Part shown: positions 25,041-34,674 of the stretch, piece by piece
How the letters are laid out: every line of letters begins with the position of its first letter
How positions within the stretch are numbered: position 1 is the stretch's first letter
Assembly: GCA_002840245.1 (NCBI GenBank)
Contig: PHAA01000006.1
Location: 1-64,000, forward strand
DNA length: 64,000 nucleotides
Direction: 5' to 3'
Source: Firmicutes bacterium HGW-Firmicutes-15
GTDB taxonomy: Bacteria; Bacillota; Syntrophomonadia; Syntrophomonadales; Syntrophomonadaceae
Notes under the pieces: generated by a model
Databases searched by the model: none
Told to the model about the DNA's origin: nothing
Seen by the model: only the letters and a program-made list of their open reading frames with translations
Translations under genes and position numbers: made by a program

Positions 25041-25586
25041 TTATAGCTTTTCAAATCGAGTCGCTACAGAAAATTTATAGGCTATTAAATATATTACAAT
25101 GTATATTGGGAATGAGTAATAATACTCCCAATGTTTTGGATTGTAATAACCCATCCATACCAAAATAGGTTCAGCAATAAAGGATGTGATTGCTGAAAAA
25201 ATCACTGCTTTTAAATAGGGGCTGATTTGGGGTTTATATTGTAGAAAGGCCATAGTGGAAACGGGTAATAGAGAGAAATCCCAAGGGAAGAATGCAGGCG
25301 AAAACGGAATAACTAGATAATAATAGGACCATAAGCCAAACAGAATGCCTAACAAATCTAACCATGAGGATATTATTATGACAATAAAACTGGCATAGAT
25401 TAGTCGATCTTTACTATCCTTTTTCTTAAACTTGAACCATAGGATCCAAGGTATAATTGATAAAAATACTTGTAGCCACCATCTCCAGCTAAAAAGCACG
25501 TACTTCAACCATAGCAGGATTATAAGTTGGTTGTATTGTTGAATTAAGCTGTAAGCCGCTTCCATTTGTTGGGGATAATAAGCCAT
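25041..25586 (-). CDS. CBO0543-like integral membrane protein
   Basis: Hydrophobic protein of 181 residues with five likely membrane segments, many aromatic residues and the pattern WWLQVFLSIIPWILWF plus IISSWLDLLGILFGLW. It matches the CBO0543-type family seen in spore-forming Firmicutes; no function is known to me. TTGAGG lies six bases before the ATG at 25586, so I prefer that to an upstream start at 25598. Confidence 0.65.
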   Translation of the reverse strand: MAYYPQQMEAAYSLIQQYNQLIILLWLKYVLFSWRWWLQVFLSIIPWILWFKFKKKDSKDRLIYASFIVIIISSWLDLLGILFGLWSYYYLVIPFSPAFFPWDFSLLPVSTMAFLQYKPQISPYLKAVIFSAITSFIAEPILVWMGYYNPKHWEYYYSFPIYIVIYLIAYKFSVATRFEKL

Positions 25587-25598
25587 AGTCAACCTCAA

Positions 25599-25958
25599 TT
25601 CTCAATATTTTTACGCCTCATAAAATACCTTCTGCCATTTTCATCTGGTCTTGTCTTCACCTCACTTAATGATAAGCACTACCTTGGGTATTCTGCTACC
25701 TTTATTATTGGTAACATACCCTTTGTTCCTCTGCATTTATTCTATTGTCTCTAAATACATAACGTACTATACAAGAAGAGTTAAAGAGGAAGTTCAACTC
25801 TCAGCAGACTTGTCAATGTAAACCGCGCTTACTAGTGAAAATATTAAAGGACACTGAAAATATTTATTACAAATAAAGGGATAATGACATATTCTGTAGA
25901 ACTGTAATACAGCCCAAGGCTTGAACCCCTTATAATCCAAATTTAGATTAATAATGTA
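25599..25958. other. Intergenic stretch upstream of the histidine kinase
   Basis: I see no convincing gene. A short plus-strand hydrophobic frame in 25566-25754 overlaps the start of the membrane-protein gene and lacks a ribosome-binding site. Confidence 0.4.
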
Positions 25959-25976
25959 TTGATGGGAGAATATGAA

Positions 25977-27452
25977 ATGGACAAAGCGCTTCGTATATTA
26001 GTCGTTGAGGAATCAGGAACAGATTCAATGATAGCTTTAAAAGCTCTTCATAGTAATGGCTATCACCAAATGTACAAGAGGGTAGATACATCTGCAGATC
26101 TGATTATTGCCTTAAAGGATGGACCCTGGGATATTGTAATCGTCGATGTTAGTATCTGTCAATTTGACGAACAATCAGTGTTGAAAATGATTAAGGAAAG
26201 CGGTATCGACCTACCTTGTCTTATATTATCAGAAATAATTGACGGAGAACGCCAGGTGAGAACGATTAAGAGTGGTGTGAGCGATTGTATTAATAATCAG
26301 GGCAGTATGAATCAATTTATACCCTCTGTAAGGATTGAGGTTCATGATACTCTATTGCACAACTTACATAAACATGCAGATAAGGATATAAGGGATCAAA
26401 AAGAATGGTTCCGTGTTACCCTTTCCAGTATAGGAGACGCAGTTATTACAACGGATATTTACAGTACCGTAACCTTTATGAACCCTGTTGCTGAAGAGAT
26501 AACCGGTTATACCGAAGAAGAGGCAATTGGCAAGCCGATAAGCCATGTATTCAGAATCTTTAATGAGGTAAATCTTGGACCCGCTGAGATTCCTGTAGAT
26601 AGGGTAATTAAAGAAGGTTTTATTATTGGTTTAGCCAACCACACCGGGCTGGTGACTAAGAATGGGGAAACACGTTCCATTGCTGATTCTGCAGCCCCTA
26701 TTCGGAACGATGAAGGCATCATTATAGGTGTGGTTATGGTATTTCGCGATATTACAGAAGCAAAACGAATTGAGGATCAAATGGCGCGCCTCGATAAATT
26801 AAACGTAGTTGGGCAAATGGCAGCAGGGATTGCTCATGAGATAAGGAACCCCATGACCACCGTACGTGGGTTTATACAGTTGCTTAATATCAACAACGAA
26901 TTTAAAGAGTACTCTGAATATTTCAGTACAATGATTAGTGAACTGGATAGGGCTAATTCCATTATCACCGGGTTCCTGTCTATGGCTAAAGATACAGTCG
27001 CAGAAGTTGGTGAAGAAAACCTAAATAGGATCATTGGTAGTATTGCCCCCTTAGTACAAGCTGAAGCCATAATGAGCAATAAGTATGTGAAACTGGAATT
27101 GGGTGATATTCCAAATTTGATTTTGAGTGAAAATGACATTCGCCAACTAATCTTAAATCTGGTCCGTAATGGATTGGATGCGTCAACAGAAGGTGGTGGT
27201 CTAACCATTCGAACCTTGAAAGTAAAAGATAAGGTGGTTTTATCGGTGCAGGACAATGGAATTGGGATAGACCAGCAAATGCTAAAAAAGCTGGGTACTC
27301 CCTTTCTGACTACCAAGGAAAACGGTACCGGCTTAGGTTTATTCATCTGCTACCAAATAGCTGAAAAGCATGGTGCGTCTATAGAGGTAGAAACTGGCAA
27401 CGGAACAACCTTTTCAGTGTGCTTTAAAGAAATGATGGAGCTAGCCGTTTAA
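25977..27452 (+). CDS. Receiver-like/PAS histidine kinase
   Basis: Soluble sensor kinase of 491 residues. Residues 1-125 are receiver-like (LRILVVEESGTDS, IVIVDVSICQFD with the Asp at the phosphorylation position, but the C-terminal Lys region is poorly preserved). A PAS domain follows (GDAVITTDIYSTVTFMNPVAEEITGY). The kinase core has H-box GIAHEIRNPMTTVRGF, N-box LVRNGLDAS, and G-boxes DNGIGID and GTGLGLF. It has no membrane segment. The ATG at 25977 has GGGAGAA ahead. A DUF1232 gene follows after four bases. Its partner regulator is not in the window. Confidence 0.88.
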   Translation: MDKALRILVVEESGTDSMIALKALHSNGYHQMYKRVDTSADLIIALKDGPWDIVIVDVSICQFDEQSVLKMIKESGIDLPCLILSEIIDGERQVRTIKSGVSDCINNQGSMNQFIPSVRIEVHDTLLHNLHKHADKDIRDQKEWFRVTLSSIGDAVITTDIYSTVTFMNPVAEEITGYTEEEAIGKPISHVFRIFNEVNLGPAEIPVDRVIKEGFIIGLANHTGLVTKNGETRSIADSAAPIRNDEGIIIGVVMVFRDITEAKRIEDQMARLDKLNVVGQMAAGIAHEIRNPMTTVRGFIQLLNINNEFKEYSEYFSTMISELDRANSIITGFLSMAKDTVAEVGEENLNRIIGSIAPLVQAEAIMSNKYVKLELGDIPNLILSENDIRQLILNLVRNGLDASTEGGGLTIRTLKVKDKVVLSVQDNGIGIDQQMLKKLGTPFLTTKENGTGLGLFICYQIAEKHGASIEVETGNGTTFSVCFKEMMELAV

Positions 27453-27456
27453 TATA

Positions 27457-27825
27457 ATGAACATTCAATATCTGAAGGCCAAATCTCGAGAAATGAAAGC
27501 CAACTTAGGTGTATTATATTTGGTTTTTAAACATAATCGTACCCCTTGGTATGCGAAAGCATTGATTGGTATAGTCATTTCATATGCTTTAAGTCCAATT
27601 GATTTGATACCAGATTTTATCCCTATCCTGGGATATCTTGATGATTTAATTCTTGTTCCTGGGGGTATTGCTTTGGCAATAAAACTTATACCTGATGACG
27701 TAATTGCAGAATGCAGAGAAAAACAGAAAATACAACCTGCTTTTAAAATGAATGGAATATATGCCGGGATTGTTATCATTGCAATATGGTTGATACTTCT
27801 TTATTTAATAGTGAAACAAATATAA
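27457..27825 (+). CDS. DUF1232 (YkvA-like) membrane protein
   Basis: Protein of 122 residues with the DUF1232 core YALSPIDLIPDFIPILGYLDDLILV near residue 47, usually membrane-associated, and a C-terminal hydrophobic helix. Function of the family is unknown. It begins four bases after the histidine kinase stop and is probably cotranscribed. Confidence 0.85.
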   Translation: MNIQYLKAKSREMKANLGVLYLVFKHNRTPWYAKALIGIVISYALSPIDLIPDFIPILGYLDDLILVPGGIALAIKLIPDDVIAECREKQKIQPAFKMNGIYAGIVIIAIWLILLYLIVKQI

Positions 27826-27849
27826 TTATCGCTTAGCCGATGGAAAAGA

Positions 27850-28572
27850 TCATTTTAACTGAGTAGCCAGTAGGTTCCACATATCTTGATATGCTATTTC
27901 GCTTGGATGAATCCCATCATTTGAATAATCGCTTTTTAACATTCCCGTATTTTGGTCAACTACAATGGACCAGAAATCAACGTAAATCAGTCCTTCCACT
28001 TTTGTCATTGATTCCAGATTTTCGTTCAATTTTATAACTATATTGTTAATATCCTGGGGTGGTAAACGATACTTGTCATTTACGGGGAGAACAGAGCAAA
28101 CTATTGGCGTAATTTCTTTTCCTTTAGCGATATCAGCCATTAATCTGATATTGCTGACGGTTTGTTGAATTTGTAAATCTACACCATTAGGGTCTGCTTC
28201 ATACATGGTTGCGGCATCATTGATTCCAGCAAGAATAACTACATATTGGGGTTTGAGTTTAACTGCATCCTTAGTGAATCTGCTAATCACGTCGTCAGTT
28301 GTTTCGCCATCAATGCCACGATTAATCAAGATATATCCGTTAATCTTGTTAGGGAAATTCCAACGATAAATAATGGAATCCCCAATCACAACTACCTCCT
28401 TATATTTTTGGTCTAATACATCCGTAATTACCCCTGTATATTGTTTCGGATGATATCGGTTATTCTGAACAAATGCGAGAGAAGACCTATATTGGTATCC
28501 TTTATACCCTGAAAATGCCAATGCTAACATCAGCAATATGATTATTGCTGATGTTTTTTTAGAATTATCCAA
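27850..28572 (-). CDS. SGNH/GDSL hydrolase, membrane-anchored
   Basis: Hydrolase of about 240 residues. An N-terminal helix (IIILLMLALAFSGYKGY) anchors or exports it. The four SGNH blocks are visible: VVVIGDSIIYRW with the nucleophile Ser, NRGIDGET with Gly, LAGINDAAT with Asn, and DGIHPSEIAY with the Asp-His pair. This supports an extracellular esterase or lipase, substrate unknown. TTG at 28572 follows GGAGTGAG at good spacing; longer starts read through that site. Confidence 0.82.
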   Translation of the reverse strand: MDNSKKTSAIIILLMLALAFSGYKGYQYRSSLAFVQNNRYHPKQYTGVITDVLDQKYKEVVVIGDSIIYRWNFPNKINGYILINRGIDGETTDDVISRFTKDAVKLKPQYVVILAGINDAATMYEADPNGVDLQIQQTVSNIRLMADIAKGKEITPIVCSVLPVNDKYRLPPQDINNIVIKLNENLESMTKVEGLIYVDFWSIVVDQNTGMLKSDYSNDGIHPSEIAYQDMWNLLATQLK

Positions 28573-28649
28573 AAGACTCACTCCATTTAGTTTCTCTACT
28601 AAATTAGAATTAGCCAATTTATGCGTACTAATACATTGGAATACCAAAG

Positions 28650-28805
28650 TTGAAAAAATCAGTGGTCAGGGTGGAATCGAAGGAGCTGGAGGGCAGTGAG
28701 TTGAAGGAGCGGGTCACCGAAGGTTACATTATTATTCAAAATATTATGGGCGATTTCAAGCCGTATAATGACAGTTGGGATTATTGCAGCCATCATCTCA
28801 ACTAA
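28650..28805 (+). other. Short unassigned open frame in an intergenic gap
   Basis: A 51-codon frame (starts LKKSVVRVESKELEGSEL) reads like protein but has no ribosome-binding site and no recognised family. It may be a gene remnant. No other feature is seen between 28573 and 28891. Confidence 0.25.
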
Positions 28806-28891
28806 GATCCATTTGCGTAAGTATTTTAAGAATGATGGTAACATAAAATAGGAAGGTTTTTTATTCGGTTATATTTACTCATAGACCTTGT

Positions 28892-30046
28892 CTACTTATA
28901 ATTTTTAAAGAAAACCTCCAGGCGATCCAGGCCTTCTTTTATATTGATTAATGAATTGGCATAGGAAAAACGAATATAGCCTTCGCAGTTGGCTCCAAAA
29001 TCTATACCGGGAGTTACTGCTACTTTGGCCTTCTCCAATATTTCAAAGGCTAGGTGATAGGAGTCACCGGTATATTCCTTGACATTAGCCAGGGCATAGA
29101 AGGCTCCGCTGGGATCGTGGCGGGTGGCAATACCCATTTGTTTTAGCCGCCCTAATAAATACAGTCGCCGCTCGTTATAGATGCCTACCATTTCTTTCAC
29201 TTCCTGCTCACAGTCACGCAGGGCGGCTATGCCACCCTCCTGAGCAAAGGAAGATGCGCAAATAAAGAAGTTTTGCTGCATTATCTGCATGGCCCGGATA
29301 TACTCCCGAGGAGCAATAATATATCCTAGGCGCCAGCCGGTCATGGCATATAGCTTGGAGAAGCCATTGATGACAAAGGCCCGGTCAGTAAACTCCAGAA
29401 TACTGTGCTCTTCACCTTCGTAAATCAATCCATTATATATCTCATCTGATATAATCATTTGATCTAAACCCGCCAGGGCTTTAAGATTCCCAGAGCTGAA
29501 TACTGAACCGGTAGGATTGCTGGGGGAGTTGACCATGATGGCCCGGGTCAGCGGGCTCATGTGTTTTTTTATATCCTCCGGGCGGTACTTAAAACCATCA
29601 TCCTCGCTCACTGGCACGAAGACCGGCTGTCCATCCACATAACGAATAAAATTAGGATAACATGCATAATAGGGGTCGGGCAGGATAATCTCTTCTCCTT
29701 TTTCTAGGAGTGCTGAGAAAACCAGGAGCATACCCGGCGACGTACCAGAAGTTATCATGACCTGCTCGGGAGAAATTTCTACCTGGTACTTTCTCCAGTA
29801 GTAGCGGGCTATTTCTTCTCTCAGGGTAATTTTGCCCAGGCTGTGTGTGTAATGGGTATCATCCTGTTTAATAGCCCTTAGTGCCGCTTCTTTTACCGGT
29901 TCTGGGGTGGCAAAATCGGGTTCACCCACCTCCATGTGGATAATATCCTCGCCCTGGGCCATCATGGCCTGCGCTTTTTCCAGCACCTCCATGACAATAA
30001 AGGGTGATAATTGCGTGGCTCTAGAAGATAATGAAAACTTATTCAT
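28892..30046 (-). CDS. Class I/II PLP aminotransferase
   Basis: Aminotransferase of 384 residues, fold type I, close to aspartate/aromatic aminotransferases. Motifs: MEVGEPDFATPE near residue 38, TSGTSPGMLLVF, MVNSPSNPTGSVFS near residue 170, and INGFSKLYAMTGWRLGY with the PLP lysine near residue 231. The arginine that binds the substrate carboxylate is in YIRFSYANS. The amino acid substrate cannot be told by eye. It lies in line with an SDR gene and a MarR gene on the same strand. Confidence 0.92.
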   Translation of the reverse strand: MNKFSLSSRATQLSPFIVMEVLEKAQAMMAQGEDIIHMEVGEPDFATPEPVKEAALRAIKQDDTHYTHSLGKITLREEIARYYWRKYQVEISPEQVMITSGTSPGMLLVFSALLEKGEEIILPDPYYACYPNFIRYVDGQPVFVPVSEDDGFKYRPEDIKKHMSPLTRAIMVNSPSNPTGSVFSSGNLKALAGLDQMIISDEIYNGLIYEGEEHSILEFTDRAFVINGFSKLYAMTGWRLGYIIAPREYIRAMQIMQQNFFICASSFAQEGGIAALRDCEQEVKEMVGIYNERRLYLLGRLKQMGIATRHDPSGAFYALANVKEYTGDSYHLAFEILEKAKVAVTPGIDFGANCEGYIRFSYANSLINIKEGLDRLEVFFKNYK

Positions 30047-30195
30047 AATTAGCTCCTCGATTTTAATTCTTTTATAATTCTATATAAGGGCAATGCTAAA
30101 GTCCACCCGTTGTTAAAGCAGCATATTAACAGCAATGGCACCTATAAATAACGTGAAAAACAGGGGAATCCTTTCGCATACTAAATCAATCGGTG

Positions 30196-30954
30196 CTATA
30201 CATAACAGGATAGGCCGCCATCAACCATGAAAATATTGCCGGTTAACCACTGGGAATCGTCAGAGGCAAAGAAGATAATGCTGCCGACCATGTCATCTGG
30301 ATAACCCACTCTTTTCATGGGGAATAGCTTATTAAGTTTATCCATTTTACCGGCTACCTCAAGACGGTCAATTTCATCCTGCATCATCGGCGTTACTACG
30401 TGGGAAGGGCACAGGCAATTAACTCGGATATCTGGTCCCAGCCCTGCTGCCATGGCTCGGGTGAGGTTAACAACCCCGCCTTTCATAGCGCAGTAGGCGG
30501 TTGCGTTTCCATTTCCCAATACTCCTAATATGGAAGCAATATTTATAATACTTCCCCCACCTGCTTCGTTCAGCATGGGTACCATTACCTGCGAAACTGC
30601 AAAAACACTGCGTAAATCCACCCTGTATATTTCGTCAAATTCATCTAGAGTAGTTTGCAGAAAAGGTTTAAAAAGGGCTGAACCAGCATTGTTTATAAGT
30701 ATATCCAAGCGCCCCCAGCGTTCTTTAAGCAGTTGAGCAGCTTTTTCGATCTGGGTAACTTGAGTAACATCAGTAGGACAAGCCAAAGCTTCTCCACCAG
30801 CCTGCTCTATTTTCGCAACTGTTTCCTGCAGAGGTTCGAGACGCCGCCCCAAGACCATAATTTTGGCACCTTCTGCCGCAAGAGCAATTGCCGCTCCCTG
30901 GCCTATCCCAGTACCTCCACCTGTAACAATAGCCACTTTGCCCATAAGTTTCAT
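30196..30954 (-). CDS. Short-chain dehydrogenase/reductase
   Basis: Classical SDR of 252 residues. The nucleotide site is VTGGGTGIGQGAA and NNAGS; an Arg after the second strand (LGRRLEP) suggests NADP preference. The catalytic tetrad includes N of NIASILGVLG and the YCAMKGG motif (Tyr and Lys). The end NIFMVDGGLS is typical. The substrate is unknown; related proteins are 3-oxoacyl or sugar/alcohol dehydrogenases. TTGGAGG precedes the ATG. The adjacent MarR regulator may control it. Confidence 0.92.
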   Translation of the reverse strand: MKLMGKVAIVTGGGTGIGQGAAIALAAEGAKIMVLGRRLEPLQETVAKIEQAGGEALACPTDVTQVTQIEKAAQLLKERWGRLDILINNAGSALFKPFLQTTLDEFDEIYRVDLRSVFAVSQVMVPMLNEAGGGSIINIASILGVLGNGNATAYCAMKGGVVNLTRAMAAGLGPDIRVNCLCPSHVVTPMMQDEIDRLEVAGKMDKLNKLFPMKRVGYPDDMVGSIIFFASDDSQWLTGNIFMVDGGLSCYV

Positions 30955-31095
30955 ATCGTATTACCTCCAACAACTTATTATTAGTTATACAATACAACAA
31001 ATGGGTTAATTATACCTGCTGAATTAGAAGTGGATGATGATTGAAGAAGAAATCGATATGTACAATAAACCCTTGACCGGTGGTATTCTTGCCGC

Positions 31096-31515
31096 CTATT
31101 CTAACATGTTGTCAAGTTCCACTAAAATATTATCTATAAAACCCTGGTCGCTTCCATCTGTTCTGGATCTTAGTATAGCATCAGTTTGCATTGCTATTGG
31201 AAATATAGAATCTGCAATTTCTTTACCTTTCTCGGTTAGAAATATCTGAAAAGATCGTCTATCTTGAGCATCGACAACCCTTATAACCAGTTGTTCCTTT
31301 TCCAATCGATCAATTAATCCTGTAACAGAGCTATCAATGCTTAACTTCTGAGCAAGGTTTCTAATGTTTTGCCCATCTTCTTCAAGCAGGGACAAAAGAA
31401 CAAGTGATTGTACCGCTGTTATTCCAAATTCACAATAGCGGTTGTTGTAATACTTCTGAATCTTTCGGGATGCTACTCCCAGTTTATAACACATCAAATC
31501 TGAAAATTGGCGCAA
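31096..31515 (-). CDS. MarR-family regulator
   Basis: Winged-helix regulator of 139 residues. The recognition area is IRNLAQKLSIDSSVTGLIDRLEKEQLV followed by the wing VDAQDRRSFQIFLTEKG, the MarR DR-R pattern. It probably represses its own gene and the divergent Fe-S protein gene through the long inverted repeat between them. TTAGGAGGCAACC is its ribosome-binding site. Confidence 0.9.
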   Translation of the reverse strand: MRQFSDLMCYKLGVASRKIQKYYNNRYCEFGITAVQSLVLLSLLEEDGQNIRNLAQKLSIDSSVTGLIDRLEKEQLVIRVVDAQDRRSFQIFLTEKGKEIADSIFPIAMQTDAILRSRTDGSDQGFIDNILVELDNMLE

Positions 31516-31541
31516 ATGGGTTGCCTCCTAAAAAATGCAAT

Positions 31542-31604
31542 TATAATACACGCAAGTATATTACACATAGTATAATTGCATGTGTTATAATTACGTGTAT
31601 TATA
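31542..31604. promoter_or_regulatory. Nested inverted repeats between the MarR gene and the Fe-S gene
   Basis: TATAATACACG (31542-31552) is mirrored perfectly by CGTGTATTATA (31594-31604). Inside, TTACACAT (31561-31568) faces ATGTGTTA (31580-31587) with one mismatch. Two nested sites fit a MarR dimer pair covering the divergent promoters. Confidence 0.6.
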
Positions 31605-31798
31605 GTGAAGCTAGTATATATGTAGAATACGCGGTTGTCAATCCAGTAAAGCTTAGCAATATTTTAAAATGGGTTGAGTAAAAAGTGAGTTATGAACATA
31701 GTAATTCTAGCCAAACAGTTGTAAGAAGAAATTGAAAACAAATCTAGTTGAAAGCCAGTTATATCTGGTGGTGGAGAAATGGAAGGAGGAGAAAAGGC

Positions 31799-32581
31799 AT
31801 GGTGACTGAAGATACCAAGAAGAAGATTCGTCAATATGTACTGGACTTAGGGGTTGATGATGTTGGGTTTGCTAATGTTAACGACTACTCCAGTCCCCGA
31901 TCCCCAAAGATTGAAAGCATATTTCCCCAGGCTAGATCTATGGTAGTAATGGCTTTCAAAGAGCCATCTAACTGTGAAAGTTCCAGCAGTGCCATAGCTA
32001 TGGGCGGTCGGTTGGATCTTATGGAGTTTACTCGTTCCTGCAATTATAAGGTTACGCGCTTTTTGGAAAAGGAATTTCATATTAAATCTATGTCGGTACC
32101 GGTTTCCTATCCGTTAGATATGAGTTCCAAAACTGGTGGTCTGATAGGTGAGGTATCCCTCCGTCATGCGGCTCTAGCAGCAGGTCTAGGTGCTTTTGGC
32201 CGCCACAATCTGATAATTCATCCTCGCTTAGGGACCCGGGTGATTTATTCAGCTATACTCAACGAGTTGGACCTACCCTCTGATCCGCAGGTCACCGGAG
32301 ATTTGTGCATCGATTGCGACATTTGTGTAGAAAGCTGCCCAGCGGGAGCACTTAATGAAGAGGGAAAGACTCATTTGATGAAATGCCTGCGTAATTCTCA
32401 GCCCCATGGTCTGGGAGGAGATATAAGCTTTTGGAGGAAATTCGTCGATAGTACTCCAGAGGTACAAAAAAAGATGTTCTTAACTGAGGAATACATGAGA
32501 AATTATCAGGCTCAACTGATTGGCTTTCAGTATTTCTGTTTTAATTGCTACACATCGTGTCCCCTGGGTAATGATCTTTAA
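31799..32581 (+). CDS. Double [4Fe-4S] cluster protein related to epoxyqueuosine reductase
   Basis: Iron-sulfur protein of 260 residues. The middle part (GEVSLRHAALAAGLGAFGRHNLIIHP) resembles the cobalamin-binding region of QueG-like and reductive-dehalogenase-like proteins. The ferredoxin part has CIDCDICVESCP near residue 170 and CFNCYTSCP at the end. It is shorter than QueG and lacks its HEAT repeats, so it is better called an uncharacterised relative. Such stand-alone proteins are common in anaerobes. GGAAGGAGG precedes ATG 31799. It is divergent from a MarR gene. Confidence 0.75.
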   Translation: MVTEDTKKKIRQYVLDLGVDDVGFANVNDYSSPRSPKIESIFPQARSMVVMAFKEPSNCESSSSAIAMGGRLDLMEFTRSCNYKVTRFLEKEFHIKSMSVPVSYPLDMSSKTGGLIGEVSLRHAALAAGLGAFGRHNLIIHPRLGTRVIYSAILNELDLPSDPQVTGDLCIDCDICVESCPAGALNEEGKTHLMKCLRNSQPHGLGGDISFWRKFVDSTPEVQKKMFLTEEYMRNYQAQLIGFQYFCFNCYTSCPLGNDL

Positions 32582-32650
32582 TTAGTGGATAATTCCGTGA
32601 TTCGTATGGGTACTCCGAACTTCAAATGAAGCTCTGTTATAAATAGTCAG

Positions 32651-32681
32651 AAAAAAGAAACGCCGCAAATTGCGGCGTTTC
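32651..32681 (-). terminator. Intrinsic terminator for the 3D-domain gene
   Basis: GAAACGCCGC (32657-32666) pairs perfectly with GCGGCGTTTC (32672-32681). On the minus strand the stem is followed by TTTTTT, immediately after the 3D-domain gene that ends at 32691. Confidence 0.85.
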
Positions 32682-32690
32682 TAGCACTTC

Positions 32691-33329
32691 TTAGAGAATT
32701 GTAACTGTGACTGTTTTCATTCCATAATCCAATGCCTGCTGATGAGTATCAAAGAAAAGATCAAGTCTATTACCCTTGATGGCGTTACCCTGATCTGCTG
32801 CTATTCCTTCTCCATAACCTTCAACATAAAGTCTGGTTCCCATAGGAATAACATTAGGATCTACGGCGATGATTCCTCTAGCCAATGGAAGGCCAATATA
32901 TGATGGTAGTCCATAGTATGGTTTATTACACTCATAACAACCGTCATATGCAGTCGCTACCATGGTTAGAACCTTACCAGCACGGGTAGTAGCAGTACCA
33001 GATCTGGATACGGTTGAACCTGACGCTATGTTACTTGATAAACCTAGGGCTTGTCTTGTTTGAGGTCCAACTATACCGTCAACAATCAGCTGGGCATCTT
33101 TTTGGAAACTAGTTACTCCTTGGTATGTATTAGGACCAAAAATTCCATCTGCTGATCCACACCAGTACCCCTTTGTATTCAAGGTGTTCTGTAATTGTAC
33201 TACCTCGGCTCCGCGTGAGCCCCAGGAAAGGTTGGAAGCTGCCATAGCGGTGTCACTTCTGGCAAATAACAAACCCGTAAAGAATAATGACAATATGAAA
33301 ATTGGAACTATGATCTTTTTACCGAACAT
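32691..33329 (-). CDS. Secreted peptidoglycan-binding protein with 3D domain
   Basis: Exported protein of 212 residues. A signal peptide (IIVPIFILSLFFTGLLFA, cleavage near AMAA) is followed by a peptidoglycan-binding PG_binding_1 domain (GSRGAEVVQLQNTLNTKGYW, DGIFGPNTYQGVTSFQ, DGIVGPQTRQALG) and a C-terminal 3D domain (ATAYDGC, GIIAVDPNVIPMGTRLYVEGYG, AADQGNAIKGNRLDLFF) with the three conserved Asp residues. This architecture is shared with YocH/SleB-type wall hydrolases; it probably remodels peptidoglycan during growth or germination. Confidence 0.92.
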   Translation of the reverse strand: MFGKKIIVPIFILSLFFTGLLFARSDTAMAASNLSWGSRGAEVVQLQNTLNTKGYWCGSADGIFGPNTYQGVTSFQKDAQLIVDGIVGPQTRQALGLSSNIASGSTVSRSGTATTRAGKVLTMVATAYDGCYECNKPYYGLPSYIGLPLARGIIAVDPNVIPMGTRLYVEGYGEGIAADQGNAIKGNRLDLFFDTHQQALDYGMKTVTVTIL

Positions 33330-33643
33330 TAAAAAACTCCTCTCTCAACTGTTGTGTTGTCAAAGAACATTCCACTGCTCCTATGCTTAACGAAGCAGTC
33401 TATGAGTAGAATTATTAATAGTCTAAGGTAATGACCATAATTGTTCAAACAGGCTATAAGCTCTCTGAAATGGACAAGTCCAGCTATGATTGGAAGTTCT
33501 CTGGCATTTTACCTAATTCTAAGATCTCTTATGATATCCTGTGCGATGGGATATCATGTAAAGATAGACATCTAAAAATACTTGGGGAAAAGTTGAAGTG
33601 GAATGGCAGGTAGAAGCGGGGAGATGTTATTTTTGGTTAGCTG
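33330..33643. other. Spacer between the 3D-domain and PanE-like genes
   Basis: A 60-codon plus-strand frame at 33431-33613 lacks a good ribosome-binding site and has no recognisable domain. I see nothing else of note. Confidence 0.35.
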
Positions 33644-34594
33644 TCACGCTAAAGGGTGGAGATCTTCGATCCGCTGGATCATTTTTTCCGTGATAGGGGT
33701 GGGTACGCCTAACTCTTTTCCCATACGAATAATAGTTGCTCCGAATATATCTCCTTCGTTTTTACCCCGGCCCTGTTCTAGATCCCTCTGATAGGAACTG
33801 CGGGCATCATAGGGAAAACGACTCATAAATGTAAATGTGTTTTCGATAAGATCCATTTTTAGATCAATTCCTTGTTTTTGCCCTAGTTCGATGATTTCCT
33901 TCATAATACCTGTTAGATTTGCTTTGCCTTCCGAATCGTTTAAGGCTTCACCAAAACTCATGCCGCTGGCTGCTGTTACTAGAGCAAAAGACCCCACCAG
34001 GAGATACTTTTCCCAGATTGAGGGATAGGGATTCGGGCTCCAATTGAGATCTAGACCCATCTCCTGGCTGAATGCCAGCAAATTGCAGGGGTCGAAGCTT
34101 GGGAACTGCGGATCCCAGCCTAACACTACCCGTCCATCGGGTCCATTTTGTACTACCTTACCCGGTTTCTCGACATAACTTGTTATGTAAACACAGGCCG
34201 GTAGAACCATGCCTTTGTCCATAATTTTACGAACTCGCTGGTAGATATCCAGCCCATTTAATAGGGGTATAATAATAGTGTTGTCACTAATATATTTACT
34301 GAGGCTTTGTACAGCATCCTCCAAATCATAGCTTTTTACGCATAACAGGCAGAGGTCCGGTGCTGGAAATCCGGCCATATTTTCGGATGCTAGGGCAGGG
34401 GGGCAGATAAATGTTTCATCATTGCGCTGCAATGAAAGCCCGGTCTCTTGAATTTTCTGCAAATGTTGGCCGCGGGCAATAAAATAGATCTGCCTGCCGT
34501 CATTAATATCATTTAAAGCATAAGCTATCCGCCCGCCAAAATAGCCACCTACGCCACCTATTCCTAATACCCATATGGATTTGATATTTTGCAT
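33644..34594 (-). CDS. Ketopantoate reductase family protein (PanE/ApbA-like)
   Basis: Oxidoreductase of 316 residues with the NADP fold start VLGIGGVGGYFGGRIAY, the segment CVKSYDLEDAVQ, LLNGLD and the C-terminal SSYQRDLEQGRGKNEGDIFGATIIRMG, where S and D/E match the pantoate-binding residues of PanE. It may be the pantothenate pathway enzyme or a paralogue acting on another 2-keto acid; no other pan gene is nearby. It is followed in the opposite sense of the window by an unknown gene 80 bases upstream. Confidence 0.82.
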   Translation of the reverse strand: MQNIKSIWVLGIGGVGGYFGGRIAYALNDINDGRQIYFIARGQHLQKIQETGLSLQRNDETFICPPALASENMAGFPAPDLCLLCVKSYDLEDAVQSLSKYISDNTIIIPLLNGLDIYQRVRKIMDKGMVLPACVYITSYVEKPGKVVQNGPDGRVVLGWDPQFPSFDPCNLLAFSQEMGLDLNWSPNPYPSIWEKYLLVGSFALVTAASGMSFGEALNDSEGKANLTGIMKEIIELGQKQGIDLKMDLIENTFTFMSRFPYDARSSYQRDLEQGRGKNEGDIFGATIIRMGKELGVPTPITEKMIQRIEDLHPLA

Positions 34595-34674
34595 ATGCTA
34601 CCATCTTTTCAATTAAGTCTATTAAAATCTGGTAATCGCTGCAAATTACAGCTTATTGGCGCAGCGATTTCTAT

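Noticed and set aside
33431-33613. Sixty-codon plus-strand gene between the 3D-domain and PanE-like genes
   Set aside because: The ribosome-binding sequence is too close to the start, and no domain is recognisable. Left as spacer.
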